The position numbers were made by a program, and so were the translations under genes. From Pilimelia columellifera (lineage in GTDB: Bacteria; Actinomycetota; Actinomycetes; Mycobacteriales; Micromonosporaceae), in contig NZ_BAAARY010000001.1 in the NCBI RefSeq assembly GCF_039532605.1, positions 248,001 through 312,000 of the forward strand: DNA of 64,000 nucleotides, written 5' to 3'. How positions within the stretch are numbered: the first letter of the stretch is position 1; each line of letters opens with the position of its first letter. Below, piece by piece: positions 34,445 to 42,485 of the stretch. The notes beneath the pieces are model-generated. The model was not told the origin of the DNA. It did no database searches and was given only the letters and a program-made list of their open reading frames with translations.

Positions 34445-36042
34445 GGCGTCGCCTCTCTCAGATCGGCGTGGACGCGGCGGACCTCGATCCGCTCCTCTCC
34501 TTCGCCGAATGCGGCCACCACGTCGGAGCGCGTGATGGCCTCGGTCAGGGTCGGCAGGCCGGCGGGCCGCTGCCGCATCATCGGGGTGACCACGACGTAG
34601 TGCAGGTCCCGCCAGCCGCCGGGCAGGTGGATCATCACCGCGGGGTCGAGGTCGAGCTTGTAGAACCAGATCGCCCCCGTCCCGGGGTTGAAGCCGGCGC
34701 GGACCATGTCCGGCCACAGGGCGTCATCGACGACGATCCGCGTCCCGTCCGCGTGCACGTGGTCGCGGACCCACCGACCGGCGGCGGCGTACTCGGCGTT
34801 GGCGTCGTCGCGCCACAGTCGTCGATTGCCGTCGTGCCAGCTGACCCCGACGGCCAGCGCCAGCGCGCCGGCCAGCGCCAGCGCCGCGAGCCGCACCGGA
34901 AGGCGCAGCCGCGGCGGTGCCCAGGCGCCGCGGCGGAACAACACCACCGCGGTGTGCGCGAGGCCGGCGAGGCACAGCGCGTAGAAGGGCAGCGCCTGCG
35001 CGATGTGCATGGCCGGCAGGTAGCCGCCCGGGCGAAGCCCCATCAACGAGATCACCATCGCCGCGACCGCCGGCGCCCGCAGCCGCCGTACGGTCAGGGC
35101 GAGGGCTGACGCCGCAGCGCCGGCCAGCACGATCACCGGGTCCTGGTACAGCCAGGCGTCGACCGTGCGATAGGAGTCGCTACCCACGTCGAAGACGCTG
35201 CCGGAGGAGTGCCGCCCCGCGACCTGGTGGAACGCGGCGCCCAGCAGCGACACGTGCCCGTCGCCGGGCATCAACTCGCCCTTCAGCGCGGCGTACAGCG
35301 GGTACACCGACAGGGTCAGCACGAACGCCGCCACGAACCCCGTCAGGCAGAACGCCCGGGTGCTGCGGTGGCTGCACCGCCAGATCGCCAGCGCGACGGC
35401 CGGCACGGCCAGGAGGATGGTCTCCTTCGACAGCACCGCGCCCGCCGCGCAGCCCCCGGCGCCGATGTAGTGCCACAGGTGCCGGCGCCGCGACAGGGCC
35501 AGCAGCAGAGCGCCGAGCAGCCAGGTCACCGCGATGTTGTCCAGATAGACCTGCCGGTGCAGGGCCAACGCCAGGGGCGACAGAACGAACAGCGCCACGG
35601 CCGTCGCCGCCGCCCAGGGCGCCAGCCGCAGCCGCCGCGCCACCAGATACAGCAGGACGACGCTGGTCAGCGCGAACACCATCATCGCCGCCCGTCCGGC
35701 CACGAGCGCCGGACTCCCCGACAGCACCAGGTCCGGCAGCCAGCCGAGCGCCGCGAGCTGGATCCAACCGAATGGCGGGTGGTCGTACCAGTAGGTGTAG
35801 TGGGCGAGTCCGATCCCCTCGCGGACCGCCCACGCCTGCGCCAGGTAGGTGCCCTCATCGGCGCCGAACACGGGTCCGGCGCCGAAGTTCACGCCGTGGG
35901 CGAGCGCGGCGAAGGCGGTCAGGCCCAACAGCAACGGGCGGTCAGCGCGGACGCGGCGGCGGGCGAGCACGGCGGGCGCGGTCGGTGGCTCCGGCCGGGC
36001 GGGCGGAACTGCGGCAGCCGGCGCCTCGGTGACTACAGTCAT
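34441..36042 (-). CDS. GT39/ArnT-like membrane glycosyltransferase
   Basis: 533 residues. About ten to eleven TM helices follow an N-terminal Pro-rich tail. The GT-C hallmark is present in the first periplasmic loop: FGADEGTYLAQAW with acidic pair, then the HPPFGW motif as in PMT/ArnT enzymes. The C-terminal soluble part (RIVVDDALWPDMV to FYKLDLDP) is typical of this group. It would transfer a sugar from a polyprenyl phosphate donor outside the membrane. It sits between a CslA-like GT2 (11 bp upstream) and the GlxA-like oxidase, so it probably decorates the same surface glycan. Confidence 0.85.
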   Translation of the reverse strand: MTVVTEAPAAAVPPARPEPPTAPAVLARRRVRADRPLLLGLTAFAALAHGVNFGAGPVFGADEGTYLAQAWAVREGIGLAHYTYWYDHPPFGWIQLAALGWLPDLVLSGSPALVAGRAAMMVFALTSVVLLYLVARRLRLAPWAAATAVALFVLSPLALALHRQVYLDNIAVTWLLGALLLALSRRRHLWHYIGAGGCAAGAVLSKETILLAVPAVALAIWRCSHRSTRAFCLTGFVAAFVLTLSVYPLYAALKGELMPGDGHVSLLGAAFHQVAGRHSSGSVFDVGSDSYRTVDAWLYQDPVIVLAGAAASALALTVRRLRAPAVAAMVISLMGLRPGGYLPAMHIAQALPFYALCLAGLAHTAVVLFRRGAWAPPRLRLPVRLAALALAGALALAVGVSWHDGNRRLWRDDANAEYAAAGRWVRDHVHADGTRIVVDDALWPDMVRAGFNPGTGAIWFYKLDLDPAVMIHLPGGWRDLHYVVVTPMMRQRPAGLPTLTEAITRSDVVAAFGEGEERIEVRRVHADLREATP

Positions 36043-36053
36043 CAGGCGTTCCT

Positions 36054-37322
36054 TCAGGCGTCCGCGGCGGCGGGTGTGGGCACGTCAGGCAGCAGGTGGG
36101 CGCCGACGTGCCTGGTCAGCTCCCAGTCGCGCCGGCCACGCCACTCACGGAAGACCGCACGGGTCGCGGCCCCGGCCAGCAACAGCATGTAGACGGGGGC
36201 GCCGGCGATCAGCTTGGCGTAGTCGACGGCGCGGATGCGTAGGCCGTACTGGCGTCCGAAGTCGTGTAGCCCGATGACCTCGAAGAACAGGTTGCCGACG
36301 GTGGGCAGCAGCGGCAGGTAGGACAGCAACGCGATGCCCGCGGGCAGGTTGAACAGAACGGCCATCGTGAACCCGGCAAGCGTCGTCACCCCGGTGAACG
36401 CCTGTACGAACGGGGAGGCGAGCGTGTACCGGGCCAGCAGCCGCTGACGGCGGCTGGGCAGCTGCCGCCAGTCGCCCTTGCGCAGCACCTGGAGAAAACC
36501 CTGGTTCCACCGTGTCCGCTGCTTGAACAACGCCGTCGCCGTGTCGGGCGTCTCTTCCCGGGTGACAAGCAAGGCGTCGTAGGCGACGACGACCTTGCAG
36601 CCGATACTGGACAGGCGCACGCCCAGGTCGCAGTCCTCCGCGAGGCATTGCGGGTCCCAGCCGCCGACCTCGCGCAGCGTGTTCGCCCGGACGAAGACGG
36701 TATTACCGCCAAGCGGGATGAATCCGCGTTGGGCCTGAAGGTGTAGTCGGCTGCGGAACCAGAAGAAGTACTCCAGGCAGTTGCGGACGCTGAACCAGTT
36801 CGAATGGAAGTTGATGAGTTGCACGCCGCCCTGGACGACAGTCGCGTCGGTCGTGCGGAACGCGTAGTCAACGTGGGTGAGCAGGTCGGGGTGGACCTGG
36901 TCCTCGGCGTCGAAGACCCCGACGATGTCGCCGGTGCAGCTCGGCAACGCGGTGTTGAGCGCCTTGGGCTTGTTCTTCACCGCGTGGTGATCGACGATCA
37001 CGCTGACCTGCGAGTGCTCGGCGGCCAGTTCGTGGGCGACCGTTGCGGTGGCCGGATCGTCATGGCCCACGATCAGAATCAGCTCGAAGCCCTGGTGCCG
37101 GGACTGGAGCAGTTTCCGCACGGTCTGGGCGAGCACGGCCTCCTCGTGCCGGGCCGGCAGAAGCAGGGAAAAAGTGTGCCCATGACTACCGTCGGGCGGC
37201 GCGAACCGGGTCGCGTACAGCGTCTGCGGGGTTCGCCAGGCGTGCAGCGTCCACCAGAGCGTGATTGTCGCCGCCATAAATAGGATTCCCGACATTGCTA
37301 CGGCAAGGCCAGTTAGAACCAC
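36054..37322 (-). CDS. CslA-like processive family 2 glycosyltransferase
   Basis: 422 residues. I chose the GTG giving MVLTGLAVAMSG, after a GGGTGG stretch; an upstream GTG would add 19 residues without a clear site. Order: one N-terminal TM, cytoplasmic GT-A domain with FSLLLPARHEE, VFDAEDQVHPD (metal-binding Asp), LAEDCDLGVRL (catalytic Asp region) and KQRTRWNQG, then four to five TM segments. The QxxRW motif marks processive synthases such as cellulose/chitin/CslA types. It heads the GT2, GT39, GlxA-like operon, so a beta-glucan-like or other surface polymer that is oxidised outside the cell is likely. Confidence 0.88.
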   Translation of the reverse strand: MVLTGLAVAMSGILFMAATITLWWTLHAWRTPQTLYATRFAPPDGSHGHTFSLLLPARHEEAVLAQTVRKLLQSRHQGFELILIVGHDDPATATVAHELAAEHSQVSVIVDHHAVKNKPKALNTALPSCTGDIVGVFDAEDQVHPDLLTHVDYAFRTTDATVVQGGVQLINFHSNWFSVRNCLEYFFWFRSRLHLQAQRGFIPLGGNTVFVRANTLREVGGWDPQCLAEDCDLGVRLSSIGCKVVVAYDALLVTREETPDTATALFKQRTRWNQGFLQVLRKGDWRQLPSRRQRLLARYTLASPFVQAFTGVTTLAGFTMAVLFNLPAGIALLSYLPLLPTVGNLFFEVIGLHDFGRQYGLRIRAVDYAKLIAGAPVYMLLLAGAATRAVFREWRGRRDWELTRHVGAHLLPDVPTPAAADA

Positions 37323-38387
37323 CGTGCACCCACCCGTTCGCGGACTAAGGACGGATACGGCCCCACACCGTCCCGCCATCGAGCGCGTCCGCCGTCGCTA
37401 CGAAATGCGCAGCGTCACATTCCCCGAATGCCGCGCGGACCCGCACGTCGATGGCATCCCCAGTCACCGACGTGTGAGGCCATCCTTGTGGACCGGCCCG
37501 ACCGCTGGCAACAGCCATCGATGGGTAGAGGAGCGCGCTCGCGACGCGATTTCCTACACATTGGCCGGAGGGGTCGAACCACTGTGGCGTCACTACCTGG
37601 CCCGACGTCCGCGCGCCTGACTATCGGGCCGACGTTCCACTGTGGCGTAAAACACAGTTTAGCCAGCGACCCACGACCACCCCAGCTACCGGGCGATCAC
37701 CGAGTAGTGGGCCCGCAAGGTCCGCCTCCTTGAAACGGATGTCGGGGACGACTCAGGACTTTCTGCAGGTAAGACCGTCGGTGTCGGCAGGCAACGGGGT
37801 GAACCCGCAGCGCCGCAGCGTAGGACGGCAGGCAGGTGTCCAGAACGTTGTAGACCTCACGCGTCGCGGGGAACGCCCCGGTGATCACCGTGGCATCCGG
37901 GTGATACGCGCCGACGCCATCCGGGCCCGAGACCGGCTGCTGGCCGTCGATGGCGCCTACGACCGCGCCACCTCGGCGGTCGACCCCTGCCCAGTTGGCC
38001 TGAGCCACCCATGCGGCCACCGAGTACGGCAACACCGCGTTGGGCCGGTCGGCGGCCGGCACGCCTGCCCCGTCGTTCTCGGTGGTCGCCCTGATCTCAC
38101 CGCAGCTGGTGGCGGGCTCGGCGCCGAGGACAGCGCCGCCGAAGAGACGTTGGCGCCAGGCTGAGCACCAACGCCACAGCAACGGTTCGGGAGTCGTGTC
38201 GCATGACAGGTCAACCCTTTCGACAGGCACCCCATTCAGGCGTGCGCCCCCAGTTACGCCGGCTCAGGTGTCCACAGCCGAGGCTGAAGATGAAGGCGTA
38301 GTGACGCTACGGCGGGCGGGACACCGGCGGAAGGCTGGTGGCCCGTCCGGTGGTTCGCGTCCCTGGTTCCTTGCGGTGACCGAGTAC
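37323..38387. other. Gene-poor region with a decayed gene
   Basis: No intact gene convinces me here. The minus strand 37697-38230 holds the remnant listed separately. GAACCACTGTGGCG near 37575 is partly repeated near 37638 (CCACTGTGGCGT). The rest should contain the promoter of the GT2 operon, not recognised. Confidence 0.5.
37697..38230 (-). pseudogene. Probable remnant of phosphate-type (PstS-like) substrate-binding protein
   Basis: The open frame contains a believable piece, IRATTENDGAGVPAADRPNA then VLPYSVAAWVAQANWAG, AVVGAIDG and TREVYNVLDT, matching in style the C-terminal half of PstS-family proteins in actinobacteria. The start region (GEPLLWRWCS-like composition) and the tail are not protein-like. 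The tail ends CGPTTR like the real family but seems out of frame before it. I call a decayed gene; a wholly spurious frame is possible. Confidence 0.45.
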
Positions 38388-38427
38388 GTGGGTCGCGTGA
38401 TTCTTTGACAGATTCGTCGCGACCCAC
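38388..38427. repeat. Perfect 10-bp inverted repeat with 20-nt centre
   Basis: GTGGGTCGCG and CGCGACCCAC flank a spacer that contains TTGACA. It lies 36 bp before a recognisable promoter of the protease gene, so it could be an operator or an end of an older transcript. Confidence 0.45.
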
Positions 38428-38462
38428 CCTGACAAGCGGCCGCGACGGAGCGCACGGACCAC

Positions 38463-38492
38463 TTGTGGGCGCGTCAAGGGGAGTCATATATT
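38463..38492 (+). promoter_or_regulatory. Promoter of secreted trypsin-like protease
   Basis: TTGTGG, 18 bp, TATATT. The -10 is one of very few A/T-only hexamers in the area. It would give a 5' leader of about 140 nt. Confidence 0.45.
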
Positions 38493-38636
38493 GATGCCCA
38501 TCACTGCTTGGTGAAGGTTGCCGCGGAAGGCCCGCTGTCCCGGCTCCCGCTGCGCAGCGTGCGACGCATCCCGGCGCCCGGGCTGGCCCCACGGCGCCGC
38601 CCCCCCCACCCACGCCAACCGATCGGAGCGCCGTCG

Positions 38637-39356
38637 ATGAATCGCAAGCACAGCGCCGTGGCAGTCGCCGTCCTGGCCGCTCTCAGCATCCCCGCACCGG
38701 CCCAGGCCGTACCGGACCCGCATTCGGGCGGTGAGCGGATCGTGGACGGCAAGGTCACCGAGAGCGCTCCGTGGGCGGCGCAGTTCTACCGGGGCAACGG
38801 CAGCTCCGGCGGGCCGTCCTGCTCCGCGTCGGTCATCGCGGTGGACTGGGTGCTGGTGGCCGACCACTGTCTGACCTACGGCCACAGCGGCAAGGTCTTC
38901 TCTGTGAAGGTCGGCAGCCTCAAGCGGGGCGAAGGGACGGCCTACCAGGTCGAGCGGTACCTCAGCAAGTACGACGTGACCCTGCTGAAGCTCGCCACGC
39001 CGATCCAGGACCCCGTGATCGCCCCACTCGCCGACGCCATCCCGGCGAAGGGGTCCCAGGTGGAGATCTACGGATGGGGTAAGACCTGCATCGTCAGCGC
39101 GCAGTGCCCCCCGTCGCCGGTGCTCAAGCAGGCGACCCTGCGGGTCGACGGGACCACCAGGGACCACAAGGGTGGGCCGGCGCTCCAACTCACCCACGTC
39201 ACCGGAAACGCCTCCAACGGCGACTCCGGCGGCCCGGCGTGGTTCGACGGCAAGGTCGTGGGGGTCGCGTCGACCGCCGGCGCGCGCAACGCGCAGTACT
39301 CGAGTGTCGCGGTCGCCGGAACCCGCGAGTGGATCCGGACCAACGCCGGCGTTTGA
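38637..39356 (+). CDS. Secreted trypsin-like serine protease (S1A)
   Basis: 239 residues, ATG with GGAG 9 bp upstream. The signal peptide ends near AQAVP, followed by a short propeptide and the mature start RIVDGKVTESAPWAAQF. The catalytic triad is complete: His77 in VADHC, Asp in YDVTLLKL, Ser in NGDSGGPAWF. The S1 pocket region reads LTHVTGNASNGDSGGP. It differs from the pseudoprotease at 16474 in being intact. A long perfect terminator hairpin follows. It is probably an extracellular protease of the snapalysin/trypsin class, not linked to the glycan genes. Confidence 0.94.
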   Translation: MNRKHSAVAVAVLAALSIPAPAQAVPDPHSGGERIVDGKVTESAPWAAQFYRGNGSSGGPSCSASVIAVDWVLVADHCLTYGHSGKVFSVKVGSLKRGEGTAYQVERYLSKYDVTLLKLATPIQDPVIAPLADAIPAKGSQVEIYGWGKTCIVSAQCPPSPVLKQATLRVDGTTRDHKGGPALQLTHVTGNASNGDSGGPAWFDGKVVGVASTAGARNAQYSSVAVAGTREWIRTNAGV

Positions 39357-39404
39357 GCCGCTGTCCCACGGAGCCAGGCACGCACTCCAAGGCAAGGTCA
39401 AACG

Positions 39405-39448
39405 GCGGGCGGCGGTGGGGCGCGTGAATGCGCCCCACCGCCGCCCGC
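39405..39448. terminator. Bidirectional terminator
   Basis: A perfect 18-bp inverted repeat with an 8-nt loop (CGTGAATG) lies between the convergent protease and DUF2334 genes, 16 bp from the stop of the latter. Strong in both directions. Confidence 0.88.
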
Positions 39449-39464
39449 GCGGCTAGCTCCCCCG

Positions 39465-41240
39465 TCAGCCAGAGATCATCGACTGCGCGGAGACGAAGCT
39501 GTACCCCTTGGACCTGACCCCCTCGACGACCTGGTCCAGGTAGCCGGTGCCGAGGTACGGGTGGTAGAAGAAGCTCGCCACGCCGTCGCGGATCACCAGG
39601 TTACGGTCGGCTGAGGCCACCAGGTCCGCCGGAAGCCGCGCCGGGTGGTTGTTGAACGCGTCCGGCTCGACGTTGCCGATGTTCTCCGGAACGATCACCG
39701 TGCCGTACACGTCGCGGACGGTGTAGGGGAAGAACTGTCCCGTCGCGCGGGTGTAGTCCGGCTTGCCTCCGGTCAGCAGGCCCGGGAAGTACAGGGTCCG
39801 GTCGTACCGCTTGCCGAAGATGTCGTCGATCGCCTTGTAGTCGACCGCGCTACCAGCGTAGTGCGGGAACTCGAAGATCGTCGGCTGCTTGAGCCCGGAG
39901 AACGCGAACTGCAGTTTCGCCGCGTTCACCCGGCTCGCCACCATCGTCGCCGAGTCGCCGGGCACGGGCCCGTCGTAGATCACCGAGTCGTTGGCGTCGA
40001 CGTGGGCCTGGTAGAACTCGAAGTCGTTTCCGCTGGTGCCGTCGTACGGGTTGATCAGGCTGGCGAACTGGTGGGTGTAGCCGTGCATGATCATCGTGCC
40101 GCCGCGGGCCTCCATGTACTTCAGCGCCTTGATCACCTCGGGCCGCTGGAGCAGCGTGTAGTCCTGCGCCTTGCCGTTGTTCTGCTTGCCCAACGGGTCG
40201 CGGTACCGGGTGTAGACAGCCACGCTGAACGGGACCTTCTTCGCGTACAGCAGGTCGGCGATCGCCCTCAGCTCGCCCGGGTCGGAGTCCGGGCCGGCGT
40301 CCTCGATCCGGACCAGCGCCCGCTTGCGGTCGTTGCCGCCGGGCGGCGTGCCGAGCGAGTCGAACAGCAGGTCGGCGTAGGCCAGGTAACGGTCGTCGTG
40401 GGTGACGTACGAGAACGGGATCTCGCCGAGGTAGGTGAAGTTGCCGGAGCGGACCCCCCACGGGAACCGGCTGCCGTCAGCGCGCACGGCCTCGGCGATC
40501 GCCTTGGTCTTGGCCGCGTCGGTGATCTCCACATCCATGATGCCGCCGCCGTTGCGGGTGTCGCGGGTCAGCTCGCGACCCTTGTAGTCCACCTGGGCGA
40601 CCGGCGAGACGTCGAACTGGCGGTAGGTGAAGCCGCGCTTGGCCGCGAAGTCGGCGTCGCTGGCGGCCAGTTGCCAGATGTTGTTGTACATCCAGGTCAC
40701 CGACTTGGTGGTCTTGGTCACGTCGTCAAGGAAGGCCACCGGCAGCGGCTCGTCGTAGGTCGAGCCGACGTAGATCACCGCGGTGTAGGCGTTCAGGTCG
40801 CCAGCTTTGTACCCGGTCACCGGAGCGGCGGCCCAGGAGCCGAAGTGGGAAGCCAGGTTCACGGCCTCGATCGCGTAGACCTCGCCGAGCCAGCCGAACG
40901 GCCCGGTGCTGTCGTACAGGACCAGGGTCTTGGCGGTCCCGCCGCCCGGCGCGGCAGCGCCGGTGCGCTTGGTCGTGGTCGTGGTCGTGGTGGTGCGGCT
41001 AGTGGTAGTGGACCCCGTCACGCTGGCCTTCACCGCGCTGAGGATCTGCTGGATCGGCCGCAGCCGGGTCGGCGCCGGCGGGGCCGGCAGGTTCGAGCTT
41101 TCCGGGGTGGCGGCGGTGGTGGTGCTGCCGACCAGGCTGATGCCCGATGTGACGGTGGTGAGCCCGATAGTCGAGGTCAGGCCCAGACTGAGAGCGGCGG
41201 CGAGGACGACCGCGCCGCGGGACAACTTCTTGCGGATCAT
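39465..41240 (-). CDS. Secreted DUF2334 (polysaccharide deacetylase-like) protein
   Basis: 591 residues, ATG overlapping the epimerase stop (ATGA). A signal peptide (GAVVLAAALSLGLTSTIG) and a Thr-rich linker of about 70 residues (TTTSRTTTTTTTTKR) lead to a flavodoxin-like domain (TLVLYDSTGPFG to YVGSTYDEPLP) and then the DUF2334 deacetylase-fold domain: LVRIEDAGPDSDP (metal Asp), MHGYTHQF (His pair), FEFPHYAGS. DUF2334 is related to CE4 enzymes. It is in the same operon as a UDP-GlcNAc 2-epimerase and a processive GT2, so it probably modifies an N-acetylhexosamine polymer outside the cell. Confidence 0.85.
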   Translation of the reverse strand: MIRKKLSRGAVVLAAALSLGLTSTIGLTTVTSGISLVGSTTTAATPESSNLPAPPAPTRLRPIQQILSAVKASVTGSTTTSRTTTTTTTTKRTGAAAPGGGTAKTLVLYDSTGPFGWLGEVYAIEAVNLASHFGSWAAAPVTGYKAGDLNAYTAVIYVGSTYDEPLPVAFLDDVTKTTKSVTWMYNNIWQLAASDADFAAKRGFTYRQFDVSPVAQVDYKGRELTRDTRNGGGIMDVEITDAAKTKAIAEAVRADGSRFPWGVRSGNFTYLGEIPFSYVTHDDRYLAYADLLFDSLGTPPGGNDRKRALVRIEDAGPDSDPGELRAIADLLYAKKVPFSVAVYTRYRDPLGKQNNGKAQDYTLLQRPEVIKALKYMEARGGTMIMHGYTHQFASLINPYDGTSGNDFEFYQAHVDANDSVIYDGPVPGDSATMVASRVNAAKLQFAFSGLKQPTIFEFPHYAGSAVDYKAIDDIFGKRYDRTLYFPGLLTGGKPDYTRATGQFFPYTVRDVYGTVIVPENIGNVEPDAFNNHPARLPADLVASADRNLVIRDGVASFFYHPYLGTGYLDQVVEGVRSKGYSFVSAQSMISG

Positions 41241-42415
41241 TGGGCAGCTCCGGGGGTGAGGACGAACGGGGGCAGGGCGACGGGGCGGGTGTCGAGGCCG
41301 AGCAGTGCGGCCGTGGCGCGGGCGGTGCGGGCGGCGGCGTGGCCGTCGCCGTACGGGTTGCCGGCGGCGGTCATGGCGTCGCGTCGGCCGCGGTCGTCGA
41401 GCAGCGCCGCGGCCTCCTTGACGATCAGGTCCTCGTCGGCCCCGACAAGCAGGGCGCAACCCGCGTGCAGCGACTCGACCCGCTCGGTGACCTCGCGAAG
41501 GACCAGCGCGGGGACGCCGAACGAGGGCGCCTCTTCCTGGATGCCGCCGGAGTCGGTGAGCACGAGGTACGCCTCGGACAGCAGCCGGGACAGGTCCGGG
41601 TACGACACCGGGTCGGTGATCGTCACCCGCGGCAGTCCGGCCAGCGCCGCGTCGACCTGCGCGCGGACGGCCGGGTTCGGGTGGCTGGGCAGGACGACCT
41701 CGATGTCCTCGTACCGCTGCACCAGCGTCCGGACGGCGGAGAGGATGCGGTCCAGCGGCTCGCCCCAGGACTCACGGCGGTGCGCGGTGACCAACACCAG
41801 CCGACGGCCGGCGACCGCCGGCCGGGCGGCGAGCGCCGGGTCGGCGAACGGCAGCCGGCGCCCGGCCACAGCGAGCGTGGCGTCGACGACGGTATTGCCG
41901 GTGACCAGCACGTCGGCGGCCGGGATGCCCTCGTCGAGCAGGTTCTGCTCGGCCAACGGGGTCGGAGCCAGGTGCAGAGCGGCGACCTGCGCGACGAGCC
42001 GCCGGTTAGCCTCCTCCGGGAACGGCGAGTCAAGGTCGCCGGAGCGCAGGCCGGCTTCGAGGTGCACGACCGGGATACGCCGCCAGAACGCGGCGAGCGC
42101 ACCGGCAAGGCTGGTCGTGGTGTCGCCCTGGACGATCACCGCGGCCGGCGGGCGCTCGGCGAACAGGGCGTCGAGCTGCGCGACCATCGCGGTCAGCAGC
42201 TCGGCCTGGGCGCCGCTCTGCCGGCTGACGGTGAGGATGACGTCCGGGGTGAGGTCGAAGGCCGCCAGGGCCTGACCGACCATCGTGGGGTGCTGGCCGC
42301 TGGCGACCAGGACCGGCGTCAGCAGACCGGCGGCCCGCATGGCGGCGACGACCGGGGCGAGCTTGACCGCCTCGGGCCGGGTACCGGCGATGAGGTGAAT
42401 CTCGGGGAGCGACAT
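41237..42415 (-). CDS. wecB: UDP-N-acetylglucosamine 2-epimerase (non-hydrolysing)
   Basis: 392 residues, ATG start with a purine-rich AAAGTGAAGGA upstream. Whole-length WecB match: IAGTRPEAVKLAPV, VQGDTTTSLAGALAAF, HLEAGLRSGDLDSPFPEEANRR, VTGNTVVDA, TAHRRESWG and LTDSGGIQEEAPSFG. It interconverts UDP-GlcNAc and UDP-ManNAc in the cytoplasm. Lying between a GT2 gene (70 bp upstream) and the DUF2334 gene, it should make the donor sugar for a ManNAc-containing surface polymer. Confidence 0.95.
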   Translation of the reverse strand: MSLPEIHLIAGTRPEAVKLAPVVAAMRAAGLLTPVLVASGQHPTMVGQALAAFDLTPDVILTVSRQSGAQAELLTAMVAQLDALFAERPPAAVIVQGDTTTSLAGALAAFWRRIPVVHLEAGLRSGDLDSPFPEEANRRLVAQVAALHLAPTPLAEQNLLDEGIPAADVLVTGNTVVDATLAVAGRRLPFADPALAARPAVAGRRLVLVTAHRRESWGEPLDRILSAVRTLVQRYEDIEVVLPSHPNPAVRAQVDAALAGLPRVTITDPVSYPDLSRLLSEAYLVLTDSGGIQEEAPSFGVPALVLREVTERVESLHAGCALLVGADEDLIVKEAAALLDDRGRRDAMTAAGNPYGDGHAAARTARATAALLGLDTRPVALPPFVLTPGAAQ

Positions 42416-42485
42416 GTGTCCTTCACTTTCTCCGTCTGCTGTGCGGGGGCACGGCCGGCGGTCCGGGGCGCGGGGTGAGTGCAGG

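Noticed and set aside
37730..38164. 144-residue plus-strand gene
   Set aside because: No domain, ribosome site or codon bias; the opposite strand has the better, though decayed, reading.
38405..38410. TTGACA within the inverted repeat as a -35 box
   Set aside because: No acceptable -10 lies 16 to 19 bp downstream; TTGTGG-18-TATATT further on is better.
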